64,000 nucleotides of DNA, taken from the NCBI RefSeq assembly GCF_008369195.1, contig NZ_VOBC01000001.1, positions 806,001 to 870,000 on the forward strand, read 5' to 3'. Shown here piece by piece: positions 17,729 through 26,362 of the stretch. The notes below the pieces were generated by a model that made no database searches, was not told the origin of the DNA, and saw nothing but the letters and a program-made list of their open reading frames with translations. How positions within the stretch are numbered: the stretch's first letter is position 1; each line of letters opens with the position of its first letter. The DNA comes from Sporosarcina sp. ANT_H38 (GTDB lineage: Bacteria > Bacillota > Bacilli > Bacillales_A > Planococcaceae). The translations under genes and the position numbers were made by a program.

Positions 17729-18976
17729 TTAGCCTCCTATGCACGCAATTCCTTGCGCAAGAATGTCGGCAATGCGGGCAGGTCCAATGCCTTTGATTTT
17801 ACTAAGGTCGTCAACTGATTGGTAAGGACGGAGCTGGATTAAGTCTTGTGAACGAGCAGGACCAATATGGATAATCCGCTGTATCTCCGCTTCACTCGCT
17901 GAGTTGATATCCACACAAGTTCCACTTGAAACGGGTTGCACTTCTTTTTTGGGTTCAGGTGTAGGGGCAACTTCAGTTTCTATTTCTGGAGGCGTGTGTT
18001 TTATAGTCCCTTGGTTATTTGTCTGGACATTAAATGTCTCGCCATCTGTTTCTACAATAACTGTTCCGTGGGCATCTGTTCCATAAACGAGAGCACCGCT
18101 TTTTTTAAGTCGATTAATCGTTTCGATATGAGGATGTCCGTATTGATTGTCAACACTTGCCGAATAAATTGCTATATCTGGTTTAACAGCGTTTAAAAAT
18201 CTGTCTGTTGTTGATGTTTTCGATCCGTGGTGACCCACTTGTAAGATGTCTGCCTGCAGATTTGCACCACGACTAAGCATTTCACTTTCTGCATCTTCTT
18301 CACTGTCACCAGTAAAGAGGAAGGAAACGTCGCCGTATTGCAAACGAATCGCAAGCGAGTTGTTATTGGTATCGCCTGCTAGCGATTGTGGATGAAGAAC
18401 CGCAAGCTCAAGCGGGCCTATGTCGAAAACATCTCCAACTTCCGGCTCATAGTAATCTACATTATTGTCTTCGATTACAGCAAGTGATTGTGCGAAAACT
18501 TGCGATTCCGATGTTTCACCATTCATCCAAACTTCTGCTACATTAAATGTATTGATGATTTTATCCAGTTGCCCAATATGATCTGCATGAGGATGCGTAA
18601 CCGCGACAATATCAATGTCTGTTATGTTCTGATCTTGAAGATAGGATACCACCTCTGTTGAGTTCCAATCCCCGGTATCGATGAGTACTGCAAATGCTTC
18701 TTCACCCTGACTGTATTCAATCAATGTGGCGTCCGCCTGCCCAACATCTATGTAATGGACTTTCATTTTCGAGAACGGAAGTTTCTGCTGTTCAACAGGA
18801 TCTGAGACATCTACTTCAACAACTTCTCTCTGTTCATCTTTTGTTTCTTCCTCTACTAACTCAAGATCATCATTTACATTGTCAGGTATGGTCGGCTGTG
18901 TAGTACCTTGCCCACAGCCTGCAAAAATAAGTAGACCTGCGAATAAATAAAGACTGGTGAAGATTTTTTTAATCAT
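17729..18976 (-). CDS. Secreted lipoprotein: ComEC-like metallo-beta-lactamase plus ComEA-like HhH
   Basis: 415 residues. A lipoprotein signal peptide ends at IFAGC (cysteine near 21), followed by an acidic linker. A metallo-beta-lactamase domain (about 70-320) has the metal motif THPHADHIG and IDTGDWNS, like the extracellular hydrolase part of ComEC/Rec2. The C-terminus (about 350-415) is a double helix-hairpin-helix (INSASEAEIQRIIHIGPARS, then IKGIGPARIADI) as in the DNA receptor ComEA. The fusion predicts a surface-anchored nuclease or phosphodiesterase that holds DNA. Being outside com operons, it may serve DNA uptake or extracellular DNA scavenging (inference). Confidence 0.88.
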   Translation of the reverse strand: MIKKIFTSLYLFAGLLIFAGCGQGTTQPTIPDNVNDDLELVEEETKDEQREVVEVDVSDPVEQQKLPFSKMKVHYIDVGQADATLIEYSQGEEAFAVLIDTGDWNSTEVVSYLQDQNITDIDIVAVTHPHADHIGQLDKIINTFNVAEVWMNGETSESQVFAQSLAVIEDNNVDYYEPEVGDVFDIGPLELAVLHPQSLAGDTNNNSLAIRLQYGDVSFLFTGDSEEDAESEMLSRGANLQADILQVGHHGSKTSTTDRFLNAVKPDIAIYSASVDNQYGHPHIETINRLKKSGALVYGTDAHGTVIVETDGETFNVQTNNQGTIKHTPPEIETEVAPTPEPKKEVQPVSSGTCVDINSASEAEIQRIIHIGPARSQDLIQLRPYQSVDDLSKIKGIGPARIADILAQGIACIGG

Positions 18977-19023
18977 TTTTTCTCCTCTATCATGTGGTTA
19001 TTTTCTTATTATATATGTTGAGA

Positions 19024-19130
19024 GAAAGAATCCCGTTGAACTCGCTGCGCCTACCCGCCGTCCAGTTACTGGACATTCTAAGGCGACTTCGCTCAGTTCG
19101 TTTAAGTACTCAATTGTTCATCATATATAG
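19024..19130 (+). repeat. Dispersed ~100-bp repeat, copy R1
   Basis: Starts GAAAGAATCCCGTTGAA and ends near CGCTCAGTTCG...TTGTTCATCATATATAG, with an internal palindrome GTCCAGTTACTGGAC. Matching copies are R2 (30742), R3 (36545) and R4 (49441, inverted). It lies between the divergent lipoprotein and FtsH-like genes. Confidence 0.7.
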
Positions 19131-19294
19131 TATAGTGTAGCAGACATAGTCACTTTGGATAATATTATTATTAAAACTTCATGTAAATAATCAAACGTTC
19201 ATTCTTTCTACAAAAACTCCCAATAATTTAACCTGTTTTAATAGTCAGTTAGCATTTATAATAGAAGTATATTCTAAAAGGAGTTGTCGTAAGC

Positions 19295-21013
19295 TTGAAG
19301 CTTATTTCGAAGTTTGCAACAAAGATTATAGTTCTCGTCCTCTTAGTCACTGGAATAGTAGCAAGTGTAGGGTGGTACTTCTTTGATGCAAATAAAGGAA
19401 TCGCAGTATCTTTTTCCGAATTAGAAAAAACAATCCAAGCACAAAACGATCGAGTTGTATCGCTTAAAGAAACGTCTAATGGAACAGTGTACTTACAGAC
19501 GAAAGACGAGCAATACGTAACTCAAGTTCGTCCCGAAAGCCAGTTAGTCGAACAATTAGTCGAAAAATATAATATCTCATATAACTATTCCGATCAAAGC
19601 CAATATGGTAGTTTATTGTTCGGAGGAGTGTTCATTACGCTACTAGTTACATTAATTGTGCTTCATAAAAAAGGAAAGATTGGTGTCGGTGCATCGACTA
19701 TGAAAAATAGCGCATCCAAATCGACACCTTTGCCCGAAATAACAATGCAAGATATTGGTGGGCTTCCAGAAGAAATGAAGGAAGAGATTTTACAAACGTT
19801 ATCCATTGTGAAAAATCCGAAACGGTCCGCCCAAGTTGGAATTCAGCCACCGAAAGGGATTCTTTTATATGGACCACCTGGTACAGGGAAAACGTTACTG
19901 GCTCAAGCCATCGCGCGTGAAATAGGAGCAACTTTTTATTCAGCCAGTGGGTCAGCTTTTACAGAATTATTTGTAGGAGTAGGAGCCTCCCGTGTACGTT
20001 CGCTGTTTGAAAATGCAAGAAAGCAGCGACCAGCAGTCATTTTTATTGACGAAGTTGATGCGCTTGCAGCTAAACGGAAAACACATGGCGGGGAAGAAGC
20101 GGAAAAAACATTAACTGAACTGCTCGTTCAGCTTGATGGTGGAAATAATAACGATGGTGTGCTATTCATCGCAGCAACGAACCGTAAAGACATGCTAGAT
20201 GAAGCATTTCTTCGCCCAGGTCGGATTGATTATTCTTTCCAAGTTCCTCTGCCCGATACGACTGGAAGAAGAGAAATCATCGATATTCATACGAGAGGCA
20301 AGCTGTTGGCTGATGAAGTCTTTGCTTCGTTAGATACTCTTGCCGAAAGTACATCAGGGTTTTCAGGGGCTGAACTGAGTTCTCTCTTTAAAACAGCGAG
20401 CAGAAGAGCAATCCGAGACGGGCGTGAAAAAATTGCAAAGAGTGATCTTGATTTTGCAATTGACCGCACCATTCTTGGAAGTGCCTCCCGTTCAATGAAC
20501 GACCCAGAGACAAAAAGAAGAGTAGCCATACATGAATCCGGGCACGCGCTAGTCGCTGCAATAACAAAACCCGGGTCAGTAAGGAAAGCAACGATTATTC
20601 CACGCGGCCAAGCACTTGGATATGTTGCGCCAATTCAGAAAGAGCTTCACTTGTCTACGTATAGTGAATTATTGGATCAAGTTAGCATGATTCTTGCTGG
20701 TGGCGTTGCTGAACGTGTCTATCTTGGCGAGCACAGTATCGGTGTAAGTGGCGATGTACAACAAGCGAAAGAAATCATTGAGCGTATGGTTGACACGGGT
20801 TTATTACAAGACGGGTTCACGTTAACTTTCAATAAAAGCGAGAAAGAAGCAAAGATGCAAATTCTTTTTGATAAAGCACTTCGCAAAACAGAAAGTCTCA
20901 TTCAAGGACACGCGTCAGAATTTGAACAGTTGGTGGATCTATTAATGCAAAAGGAAACACTGGACGGTTCAGAAATCCAACAGATTGTCGGCAAGAACGC
21001 AGTTGAAATATAA
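19295..21013 (+). CDS. FtsH-like membrane AAA+ zinc metalloprotease (divergent paralogue)
   Basis: 572 residues. Two N-terminal transmembrane helices (about 8-27 and 107-125) flank an extracellular loop, followed by an AAA+ domain with Walker A GPPGTGKT (193-200), Walker B VIFIDEVDAL and the sensor region ATNRKDMLDEAFLRPGRID, then an M41 protease with HESGH (413-417) and the third zinc ligand in SGDVQQAKEI. It is about 80-100 residues shorter than housekeeping FtsH and lacks the long acidic tail, so it is probably a second, specialised copy. It starts at TTG 19295 after AAAGGAG. It would degrade membrane or misfolded proteins using ATP. Confidence 0.9.
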   Translation: MKLISKFATKIIVLVLLVTGIVASVGWYFFDANKGIAVSFSELEKTIQAQNDRVVSLKETSNGTVYLQTKDEQYVTQVRPESQLVEQLVEKYNISYNYSDQSQYGSLLFGGVFITLLVTLIVLHKKGKIGVGASTMKNSASKSTPLPEITMQDIGGLPEEMKEEILQTLSIVKNPKRSAQVGIQPPKGILLYGPPGTGKTLLAQAIAREIGATFYSASGSAFTELFVGVGASRVRSLFENARKQRPAVIFIDEVDALAAKRKTHGGEEAEKTLTELLVQLDGGNNNDGVLFIAATNRKDMLDEAFLRPGRIDYSFQVPLPDTTGRREIIDIHTRGKLLADEVFASLDTLAESTSGFSGAELSSLFKTASRRAIRDGREKIAKSDLDFAIDRTILGSASRSMNDPETKRRVAIHESGHALVAAITKPGSVRKATIIPRGQALGYVAPIQKELHLSTYSELLDQVSMILAGGVAERVYLGEHSIGVSGDVQQAKEIIERMVDTGLLQDGFTLTFNKSEKEAKMQILFDKALRKTESLIQGHASEFEQLVDLLMQKETLDGSEIQQIVGKNAVEI

Positions 21014-21068
21014 GGCTGTTAAAAAAGTAATCAGTAGGAGAGGCATTTGTCTCTTCTTTTTTGCATTG

Positions 21069-21360
21069 GGATCAGAGCATATAAGGGACTTGCCCAAGCA
21101 TATATCGGAGTCGACCGATCATATAAGGTTTTTGCCCAAGCATAAATCAGAGTTGACCGATCATATTAGATTCTTGACCAAGCATAAATCAGAGTTGACC
21201 GATCATATAAAATTCTTGACCAAGCATAAATCAGAGTTGACCGATCATATAAAATTCTTGACCAAGCATAAATCAGAGTCGACCGATCATATAAGGTTTT
21301 TGACCAAACATAAATCGGCGTTGCCCAATCATAAATATTGTTCAATCAATCATAACCTCA
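21069..21360 (+). repeat. Tandem 21-nt repeat array, 14 units
   Basis: Units of exactly 21 bases begin at 21069, 21090, 21111 and so on to 21321, with a last 20-nt step. Two unit types alternate, TTGACCAAGCATAAATCAGAG and TTGACCGATCATATAAAATT(C), making a 42-nt higher-order period. No unique spacers separate the units. The array lies between ftsH-like and patatin genes. A frame stays open across it only because 21 is a multiple of three. Confidence 0.9.
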
Positions 21361-21461
21361 AAAAACTCCCCATTACCTTGCTTATGAATTCAGAAGTTCG
21401 TTCTAATTTCTTCTCGTTGCTCCTACAGTGTAACAAGGCATGAAATTGGGAGGGATTATTA

Positions 21462-22340
21462 ATGCTAATAGATGGGGTCTTTTCAGGAGGGGGTTTGAAG
21501 GGGTTTGCGTTAGTAGGTGCTTATCAAGTGCTCGAAGAAAAAGGGTATCGTTTTCATCGAGTAGCTGGAACAAGTGCGGGTGCTATTCTTGCTAGTTTCA
21601 TAGCGGCTGGCTATACAGCTAAGGAAATCGAAATGATGCTAGATGAACAAGATTTCCAGGTGCTTCTTGACCCAAGGAAAACAATTATTCCCTTACCTTT
21701 AATGAAATGGTTTCTACTGTACTGGAGACTTGGTTTATACCAGGGGAAAGCTTTAGAAAATTGGTTTTTAGAAAAGTTAGCGGCAAAAGGAGTTTATACA
21801 TTTTCGGATTTACCGCCAGGGAAATTAAAACTTGTTGCTTCGGATTTAACGAACGGTAAGATGATGGTTCTTCCAGACGATTTAGAGGGTTATGGATTAT
21901 CAGCAGATACCTTTCCAATTGCTCGTGCTTTACGCATGAGTTGCGGAATTCCATTTTTCTTCGAACCGGTACGGTTAAAAGTAGGAAAAGGTGAGACAAT
22001 TGTTGTAGATGGTGGGGTATTAAGCAACTTTCCAATGTGGATATTTAACGACGAAAATGGAAATACAGAACGACCTGTCCTTGGATTGAGACTTAGTCGT
22101 AGCCAAGAAGAAATGCCAGGACATAATATCGACAATGCCTTAGACTTATTTGAGGCCCTTTTTTCAACGATGAAGAATGCGCATGATGAAAGGTATATTT
22201 CTCGAAAGCATGAAAGAAATATTATTTTCATACCGGTGGATGATTATAGCGCAACTCAGTTTGATATGGATGAAGAAACAAAAGAGTCGCTAATGGATGC
22301 AGGACGTAACAGTACGCTTAAATTTTTGAAATCATGGTGA
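21462..22340 (+). CDS. Patatin-like phospholipase
   Basis: 292 residues. The oxyanion-hole motif GGGLKGFALVG is at 9-19, the nucleophile elbow GTSAG near 38-42, and the catalytic aspartate in VDGG near 188; together these give the Ser-Asp dyad of patatins, which hydrolyse acyl esters of membrane lipids. There is no signal peptide, so it is cytosolic, similar in size to RssA/YchK-type bacterial patatins. The ribosome binding site is GGGAGG. It is a single-gene unit ending at a terminator. Confidence 0.9.
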   Translation: MLIDGVFSGGGLKGFALVGAYQVLEEKGYRFHRVAGTSAGAILASFIAAGYTAKEIEMMLDEQDFQVLLDPRKTIIPLPLMKWFLLYWRLGLYQGKALENWFLEKLAAKGVYTFSDLPPGKLKLVASDLTNGKMMVLPDDLEGYGLSADTFPIARALRMSCGIPFFFEPVRLKVGKGETIVVDGGVLSNFPMWIFNDENGNTERPVLGLRLSRSQEEMPGHNIDNALDLFEALFSTMKNAHDERYISRKHERNIIFIPVDDYSATQFDMDEETKESLMDAGRNSTLKFLKSW

Positions 22341-22345
22341 AAAGT

Positions 22346-22396
22346 ACTGGGGACCAAAACGATTTCGAGTCGTTTTGTTCCCTGGTATTTTTTTGT
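22346..22396 (+). terminator. Terminator of the patatin gene
   Basis: ACTGGGGACCAAAACGA pairs with TCGTTTTGTTCCCTGGT around a 7-nt loop, followed by ATTTTTTT. Confidence 0.85.
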
Positions 22397-22690
22397 AGCT
22401 ACTTTGGACGACTATTCCGTATGAAAATTGCCCTCTTTAGGTATGTGCACCAAAATAATCACGCTGTATCTAGATTAGGTTGTTGGCGATGACTCAGTAC
22501 GATTACTATCACAGTAAGCCAATGTATTTGAAAAGAATGAATTTGAACTCCAAGTTGAATGACGACAATTACTACTTGTCGAAGTGCATTCTGATAGACA
22601 CCTACTATCTCTCGGAAATAAGCATCAACTCTTACGGTAGAACATACCACGAATGTCCTCAGTTTCAACTGACTATGAGTTCACTTTTTT
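22397..22690. other. Unassigned stretch upstream of hxlA
   Basis: Both strands are open for about 200 bases in 22459-22692 (70 residues each way), but neither product resembles a known protein and neither has a good ribosome binding site. Base composition looks different from the AT-rich leader that follows. It may be a remnant gene or a non-coding element; I cannot decide. Confidence 0.3.
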
Positions 22691-22708
22691 AAAAAGTAAT
22701 TTAACTTT

Positions 22709-22800
22709 TTTGTAACTAAGATATTAACTAAGGTACAGTAATGAAATAATGATATATGATTTTGTAACTCCATTACTTTAAAGGATATTCACAGTATACT
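22709..22800 (+). promoter_or_regulatory. hxlA promoter with candidate HxlR sites
   Basis: A -10-like TATACT is at 22795-22800 with ATTACT at 22772-22777 (17-base spacing) as a weak -35, as expected for an activated promoter. TTTTGTAACT occurs twice (ends 22718 and 22769), each followed by a similar TA-rich tract, 51 bases apart. In B. subtilis HxlR binds two direct repeats just upstream of the hxlA -35. Assignment here is inference. Confidence 0.4.
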
Positions 22801-22900
22801 ATTTGTCTGTATGTGATTTAAAAGTGCGTACTTCACAAGTGTGATTATGAAATATATACTTAGTTTGCACCAAAAAAACGAACAAAAGGAGAATGAAAAA

Positions 22901-23542
22901 ATGAAATTACAATTAGCGTTAGATCTTGTTAACATTCCAGAAGCCATTGAAATCATAAAAGAAATAGGGGAGCATATCGATATAGTTGAAATCGGAACGC
23001 CCGTTATCAACAAAGAAGGTCTTAAAGCTGTTACAGAAATTAAAGCTGCATTCCCTAACTTAGAAGTTCTTGCAGACGTTAAAATCATGGATGCTGCAGG
23101 TTATGAAGTATCTCAAGCTTCTACAGCAGGTGCTGACATAATAACTATTCTTGCACAAGCTGAAGATTCTTCAATCAAAGGTGCTGTTGAAGAAGCGAAA
23201 AAACTAGGTAAACAAATATTGATAGATATGATTGCTGTAAAAGACATCAAAAAACGTGCAGCAGAACTTGATCAGCTTGGTGCTGATTACATCTGTGTTC
23301 ACACAGGTTATGATTTACAAGCCGAAGGTAAGGATTCATTAGAAGACCTGCGTACAATCAAAAGCGTTGTGAAAAATGCTAAAACAGCAATTGCAGGTGG
23401 AATTAAGCTTGAAACGTTAGCTGAAGTGATTAAAGTACAACCAGATTTAATCATTGTTGGTGGTGGAATCACAAGTAAAGTCGACAAAAAAGCTGAAGCT
23501 TCAAAAATTCAAAAGTTAATCAAAGAAAGCGTGATCGTGTAA
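22901..23542 (+). CDS. hxlA: 3-Hexulose-6-phosphate synthase
   Basis: 213 residues of the orotidine-5'-phosphate decarboxylase superfamily. It condenses formaldehyde with ribulose 5-phosphate to D-arabino-3-hexulose 6-phosphate, the first step of the ribulose monophosphate pathway. Signature segments are LALDLVNIPEA, EIGTPVIN, DVKIMDAAG (the D-x-K metal/catalytic motif) and HTGYDLQAEG. The start is ATG 22901 after AAAGGAG; an upstream ATG adds 20 unlikely residues. hxlB follows after one base, so both enzymes are made together. In non-methylotrophs this pair detoxifies formaldehyde. Confidence 0.95.
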   Translation: MKLQLALDLVNIPEAIEIIKEIGEHIDIVEIGTPVINKEGLKAVTEIKAAFPNLEVLADVKIMDAAGYEVSQASTAGADIITILAQAEDSSIKGAVEEAKKLGKQILIDMIAVKDIKKRAAELDQLGADYICVHTGYDLQAEGKDSLEDLRTIKSVVKNAKTAIAGGIKLETLAEVIKVQPDLIIVGGGITSKVDKKAEASKIQKLIKESVIV

Positions 23543-23543
23543 C

Positions 23544-24098
23544 ATGAACACGATAGGTTACGCAGATGAAATTTTGGCCGAGCTAAAGCGAACCATTAAT
23601 CTAATTAATAGTGAAGAAACCGAAAAATTAGTAGAAGGAATTTTACATGCGAAAAAGGTATTTGTTGCAGGTGGAGGCCGCTCTGGCTTCATGGCTAAGG
23701 CATTTGTAATGCGTATGATGCACGTTGGTCTTGATTCATACATTGTAGGTGAGACGGTAACGCCGAATTTAGAACTGGATGATATTTTCATTGTCGGTTC
23801 TGGATCCGGTGAGACCCAAAGTTTGGTCGCTATGACTAAAAAAGCGAAGAGCATTGGTGCAACAGTGGTAGCAGTTACCATTAATCCTGATTCTACAATA
23901 GGAAAGTTAGCTGACATTAAGATTGAAATACCTGCCCAAGTAAAAGGGGATGGCAACAGTGGGAAGTCAATTCAACCGATGGGATCACTGTTCGAACAAT
24001 CGCTACTCCTATATTTTGATGCAGTTATTTTGAGAGTTATGGAGAAAAAAGGGCTGAATTCTGAAATGATGTATGGACGACATGCTAATTTGGAATGA
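23544..24098 (+). CDS. hxlB: 6-Phospho-3-hexuloisomerase
   Basis: 184 residues, a single SIS domain. It isomerises 3-hexulose 6-phosphate to fructose 6-phosphate, linking formaldehyde fixation to glycolysis. GGGRSGFMAKAFVMRMMHVG and VGSGSGETQS are the sugar-phosphate binding motifs, and the C-terminal HANLE is typical. It begins one base after the hxlA stop with no strong site of its own, so translation is probably coupled. A terminator follows. The activator gene hxlR lies 1.4 kb downstream in the same direction, whereas in B. subtilis it is adjacent. Confidence 0.95.
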   Translation: MNTIGYADEILAELKRTINLINSEETEKLVEGILHAKKVFVAGGGRSGFMAKAFVMRMMHVGLDSYIVGETVTPNLELDDIFIVGSGSGETQSLVAMTKKAKSIGATVVAVTINPDSTIGKLADIKIEIPAQVKGDGNSGKSIQPMGSLFEQSLLLYFDAVILRVMEKKGLNSEMMYGRHANLE

Positions 24099-24229
24099 AA
24101 TCTCTTTCCTATTTACGAAGATTTCAGGGTATTCTGCAGGCCATTTAAGTACATATTTATATAGATTTTAAAGTGTGTATACTTTTTGTGAGCTGATCAT
24201 ATAACCGAATCTAAGTTGGTTTAAAGAAT

Positions 24230-24272
24230 AAAAAAGAACTGATTTCCCTTTTAGAAAAGGAAATCAGTTTCT
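24230..24272 (+). terminator. Terminator of hxlAB
   Basis: AACTGATTTCCCTTTT pairs with AAAAGGAAATCAGTT across a 2-nt loop; TTTCTT follows. Confidence 0.7.
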
Positions 24273-24406
24273 TAGGTTCTTTCATATTATCGTTGCAATT
24301 TTTGGTGTAGCTATCGTATGTCAAAAGTGGCTTTACTAGACAGCTTCCTAAATAACATGCGAGGATAGCTTTATAGCTAGAAAAGAATAAAGGGGGAGTT
24401 GTTACA

Positions 24407-24520
24407 ATTAAAAAGTATGATGTAACACCTACCATTTATGAAGGTATGGCTATATATACGAAAAAACAACCAAAGTTGAATCGAGAAAAGAATAGCGGGA
24501 GTTCGTTTAAAGAGAATTGA
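24407..24520 (+). pseudogene. Remnant of a cyclase-family (kynurenine formamidase-like) gene
   Basis: After AAGGGGGAG and an 8-base gap, the frame beginning with ATT 24407 reads IKKYDVTPTIYEGMAIYTKK, which matches the N-terminal signature of the cyclase family (metal-dependent hydrolases), usually about 210 residues. It departs from the family and stops at TGA 24518 after 37 codons. Both the lost ATG (ATT in its place) and the early end mark it as dead. The remaining bases up to 24620 hold nothing recognisable. Confidence 0.6.
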
Positions 24521-24620
24521 TCATGGAGACTGTTTTATGGTTGCTGCACCTGCAAGAGTATTGTGAACGAAGGGCTAAGATAAGTGCAGTTTCGCAATTC
24601 ATAATAAAAGGAGAGATTCT

Positions 24621-25433
24621 ATGTATAAAATGATTGCCATCGACCTTGATGGTACGTTGCTCACAGACGATTTTATGATTTCGCCAGATACAGTCAAGGC
24701 AATTCAAAAAGCGGTAGAAATAGGAGTGATTGTAACGATTGCTACCGGTCGCATGTTCCCTTCAGCAAAACAGTTTGCGCAGCAGTTAGGTATAAATGTA
24801 CCACTTATTACTTATCAGGGGGCAATTATCAAGGATACCGAAGAAAAAGAAGTAATGTATGAGCGCATAATTCCACCAGATATTGCACAAAAGTTAGTTG
24901 ACATTGCTTGCGAGAAAAAAATACATTTACAAGTGTATCAAGATGATATTCTCTATGGCGCGTCAGAAAATGATAAGCTTATTTCTTATGCCGAAGCAGT
25001 TAAGGTCCCATATACAATAGAACCGAATCTTGCCAAGCTTGCTAAACATGGATTTACGAAAGCTCTCTTTATTGAAAAACCTGAATACCTTGACAAATTA
25101 CAAGGAGAATTACGAACACTGTTCGGAGAGCGGGCTCATATCGCGAAATCAAAAGTAGACTATCTCGAGGTTACACACCCAGAAGCAAACAAAGGGAGTG
25201 CGCTGTTACATCTAGCAGAAAAACTGGGCATTGACCGTTCCGAAATTATTGGGATAGGGGACAACCACAATGATTTAGAATTGATTAAAACAGCGGGTTT
25301 AGGTATTGCAATGGGTAATGCAGTAAAGGAATTGAAAGATAGTGCTGATTACATCTCACTTACTAACAATGAAGAGGGAGTACTACATGTTATAGAAAAG
25401 TTCGTTTTGGAGCCAAATAGCGTAATTATCTAA
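24621..25433 (+). CDS. Cof-type HAD family phosphatase
   Basis: 270 residues. The four HAD motifs are clear: DLDGTLL (nucleophile and acid aspartates at 8 and 10), ATGRM, the lysine in the VTHPEANKG region, and IGDNHNDLEL. A class IIB cap domain fills the middle, as in YidA/Cof sugar phosphatases. Such enzymes dephosphorylate sugar phosphates or FMN with broad range. The start has AAAGGAGAG upstream. It stands alone between hxlAB and hxlR and might act on a pathway intermediate, though this is only positional. Confidence 0.9.
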   Translation: MYKMIAIDLDGTLLTDDFMISPDTVKAIQKAVEIGVIVTIATGRMFPSAKQFAQQLGINVPLITYQGAIIKDTEEKEVMYERIIPPDIAQKLVDIACEKKIHLQVYQDDILYGASENDKLISYAEAVKVPYTIEPNLAKLAKHGFTKALFIEKPEYLDKLQGELRTLFGERAHIAKSKVDYLEVTHPEANKGSALLHLAEKLGIDRSEIIGIGDNHNDLELIKTAGLGIAMGNAVKELKDSADYISLTNNEEGVLHVIEKFVLEPNSVII

Positions 25434-25522
25434 TAGGACATAGTTGATGGTTTATTTTTTAAATTACAAATATATAGTGGTGGAGAAAATACGTACATTG
25501 ATCAGGAAAGGAGGCGGAGTAA

Positions 25523-25876
25523 ATTCCGAATTTAGGGCAGAAAGCGTTTAATTGTGAAAAAGAATTGACGCTTGCTATTATTGGCGGTAAGTGGAAAATG
25601 CTTGTATTATGGCATCTTGGCAAGGAAGGAACCAAACGTTTTGGTGAACTAAAGAACCTTATTCCCGGTATTACGCAACGAATGCTTGTGAATCAATTAC
25701 GTGAACTTGAAGACCATTTGATTGTCCATCGGGAAGTATATCCAGTTGTCCCTCCAAAAGTTGAGTATTCACTTACTGAACATGGGAGAAGTCTTATGCC
25801 GATATTGGAGAGTATGTATGAATGGGGGAAGGATTATATAGAGAATGTCTTGGAAGATCAAACTGACGACCTATAA
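25523..25876 (+). CDS. hxlR: HxlR formaldehyde-responsive activator, non-canonical start
   Basis: A winged-helix HxlR-family activator, very similar to B. subtilis HxlR, which turns on hxlAB in response to formaldehyde; the family cysteine is in [17 protein letters not shown]. This conserved stretch lies upstream of the first usual start codon (TTG 25565), so translation must begin earlier. A stop (TAA 25520-25522) limits the frame, and the only well-placed codon after AGGAGG (25510-25515) is ATT 25523, giving [14 protein letters not shown] and 117 residues. Either ATT is used, as in infC, or the original start was mutated and the gene is weak or silent. Confidence 0.8.
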   Translation: MPNLGQKAFNCEKELTLAIIGGKWKMLVLWHLGKEGTKRFGELKNLIPGITQRMLVNQLRELEDHLIVHREVYPVVPPKVEYSLTEHGRSLMPILESMYEWGKDYIENVLEDQTDDL

Positions 25877-25895
25877 AGGGGGCGTCAGTTTTTTT
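25861..25895 (+). terminator. Terminator overlapping the hxlR stop
   Basis: AACTGACG (25861-25868) pairs with CGTCAGTT (25883-25890), followed by a T-run to 25895. The left arm is inside the last codons of hxlR. Confidence 0.85.
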
Positions 25896-26238
25896 GATGA
25901 AGTACGCAAGGCTCATATAATGCGACACCTTGCAACATATAGTTTAGAATTTCTTATGAATATAGAAAATGAAATGGCATTCGTCAGTAGAACATATCTT
26001 AATAGCGTGTCCTCTTAATGCATTATCCAGCTGTAATTCTGCGACTGGTGTTCCTAGCGTATTTAATAGTAAATTACCATGTCACGTCAGTTAAGTAGCC
26101 ATTTATTTGCACATAATACTGGTGAATAGCGCTGCGCCTTGTTTACTTTCTGCAAATATTAGGCATGTATTCATGTGATGCCAAATAGAAAGTGACACTT
26201 CTTTAAAATAAATAAGAAAAAAACATAATGAAAGCATC

Positions 26239-26269
26239 AGCCGCCAAAATTGTATCTTTGGCGGCTTTT
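26239..26269 (+). terminator. Orphan terminator-like hairpin
   Basis: AGCCGCCAAA (26239-26248) pairs perfectly with TTTGGCGGCT (26257-26266), followed by TTTATT. No gene ends nearby on the plus strand: the nearest is hxlR, which has its own terminator. Confidence 0.6.
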
Positions 26270-26362
26270 ATTCATGTAGATGCCCCTCTATTCTTTCGTC
26301 CCAAAAAGCTTTAGCACTTCGTGTACTTATGCATGTGGAGAGCGATGGATGAAGAACTACCA

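Noticed and set aside
21069..21360. CRISPR array
   Set aside because: Units are contiguous without unique spacers, and no cas genes are present.
20985..21443. Open frame of 152 codons over the 21-nt array
   Set aside because: It starts inside the ftsH-like gene, has no ribosome binding site, and stays open because the repeat unit is a multiple of three.
22480..22692. 70-codon gene before hxlA
   Set aside because: No ribosome binding site and no recognisable product; listed as an unassigned stretch instead.
25565..25876. hxlR starting at TTG 25565
   Set aside because: This would delete the conserved FNCEKE region and has no ribosome binding site at the right distance.
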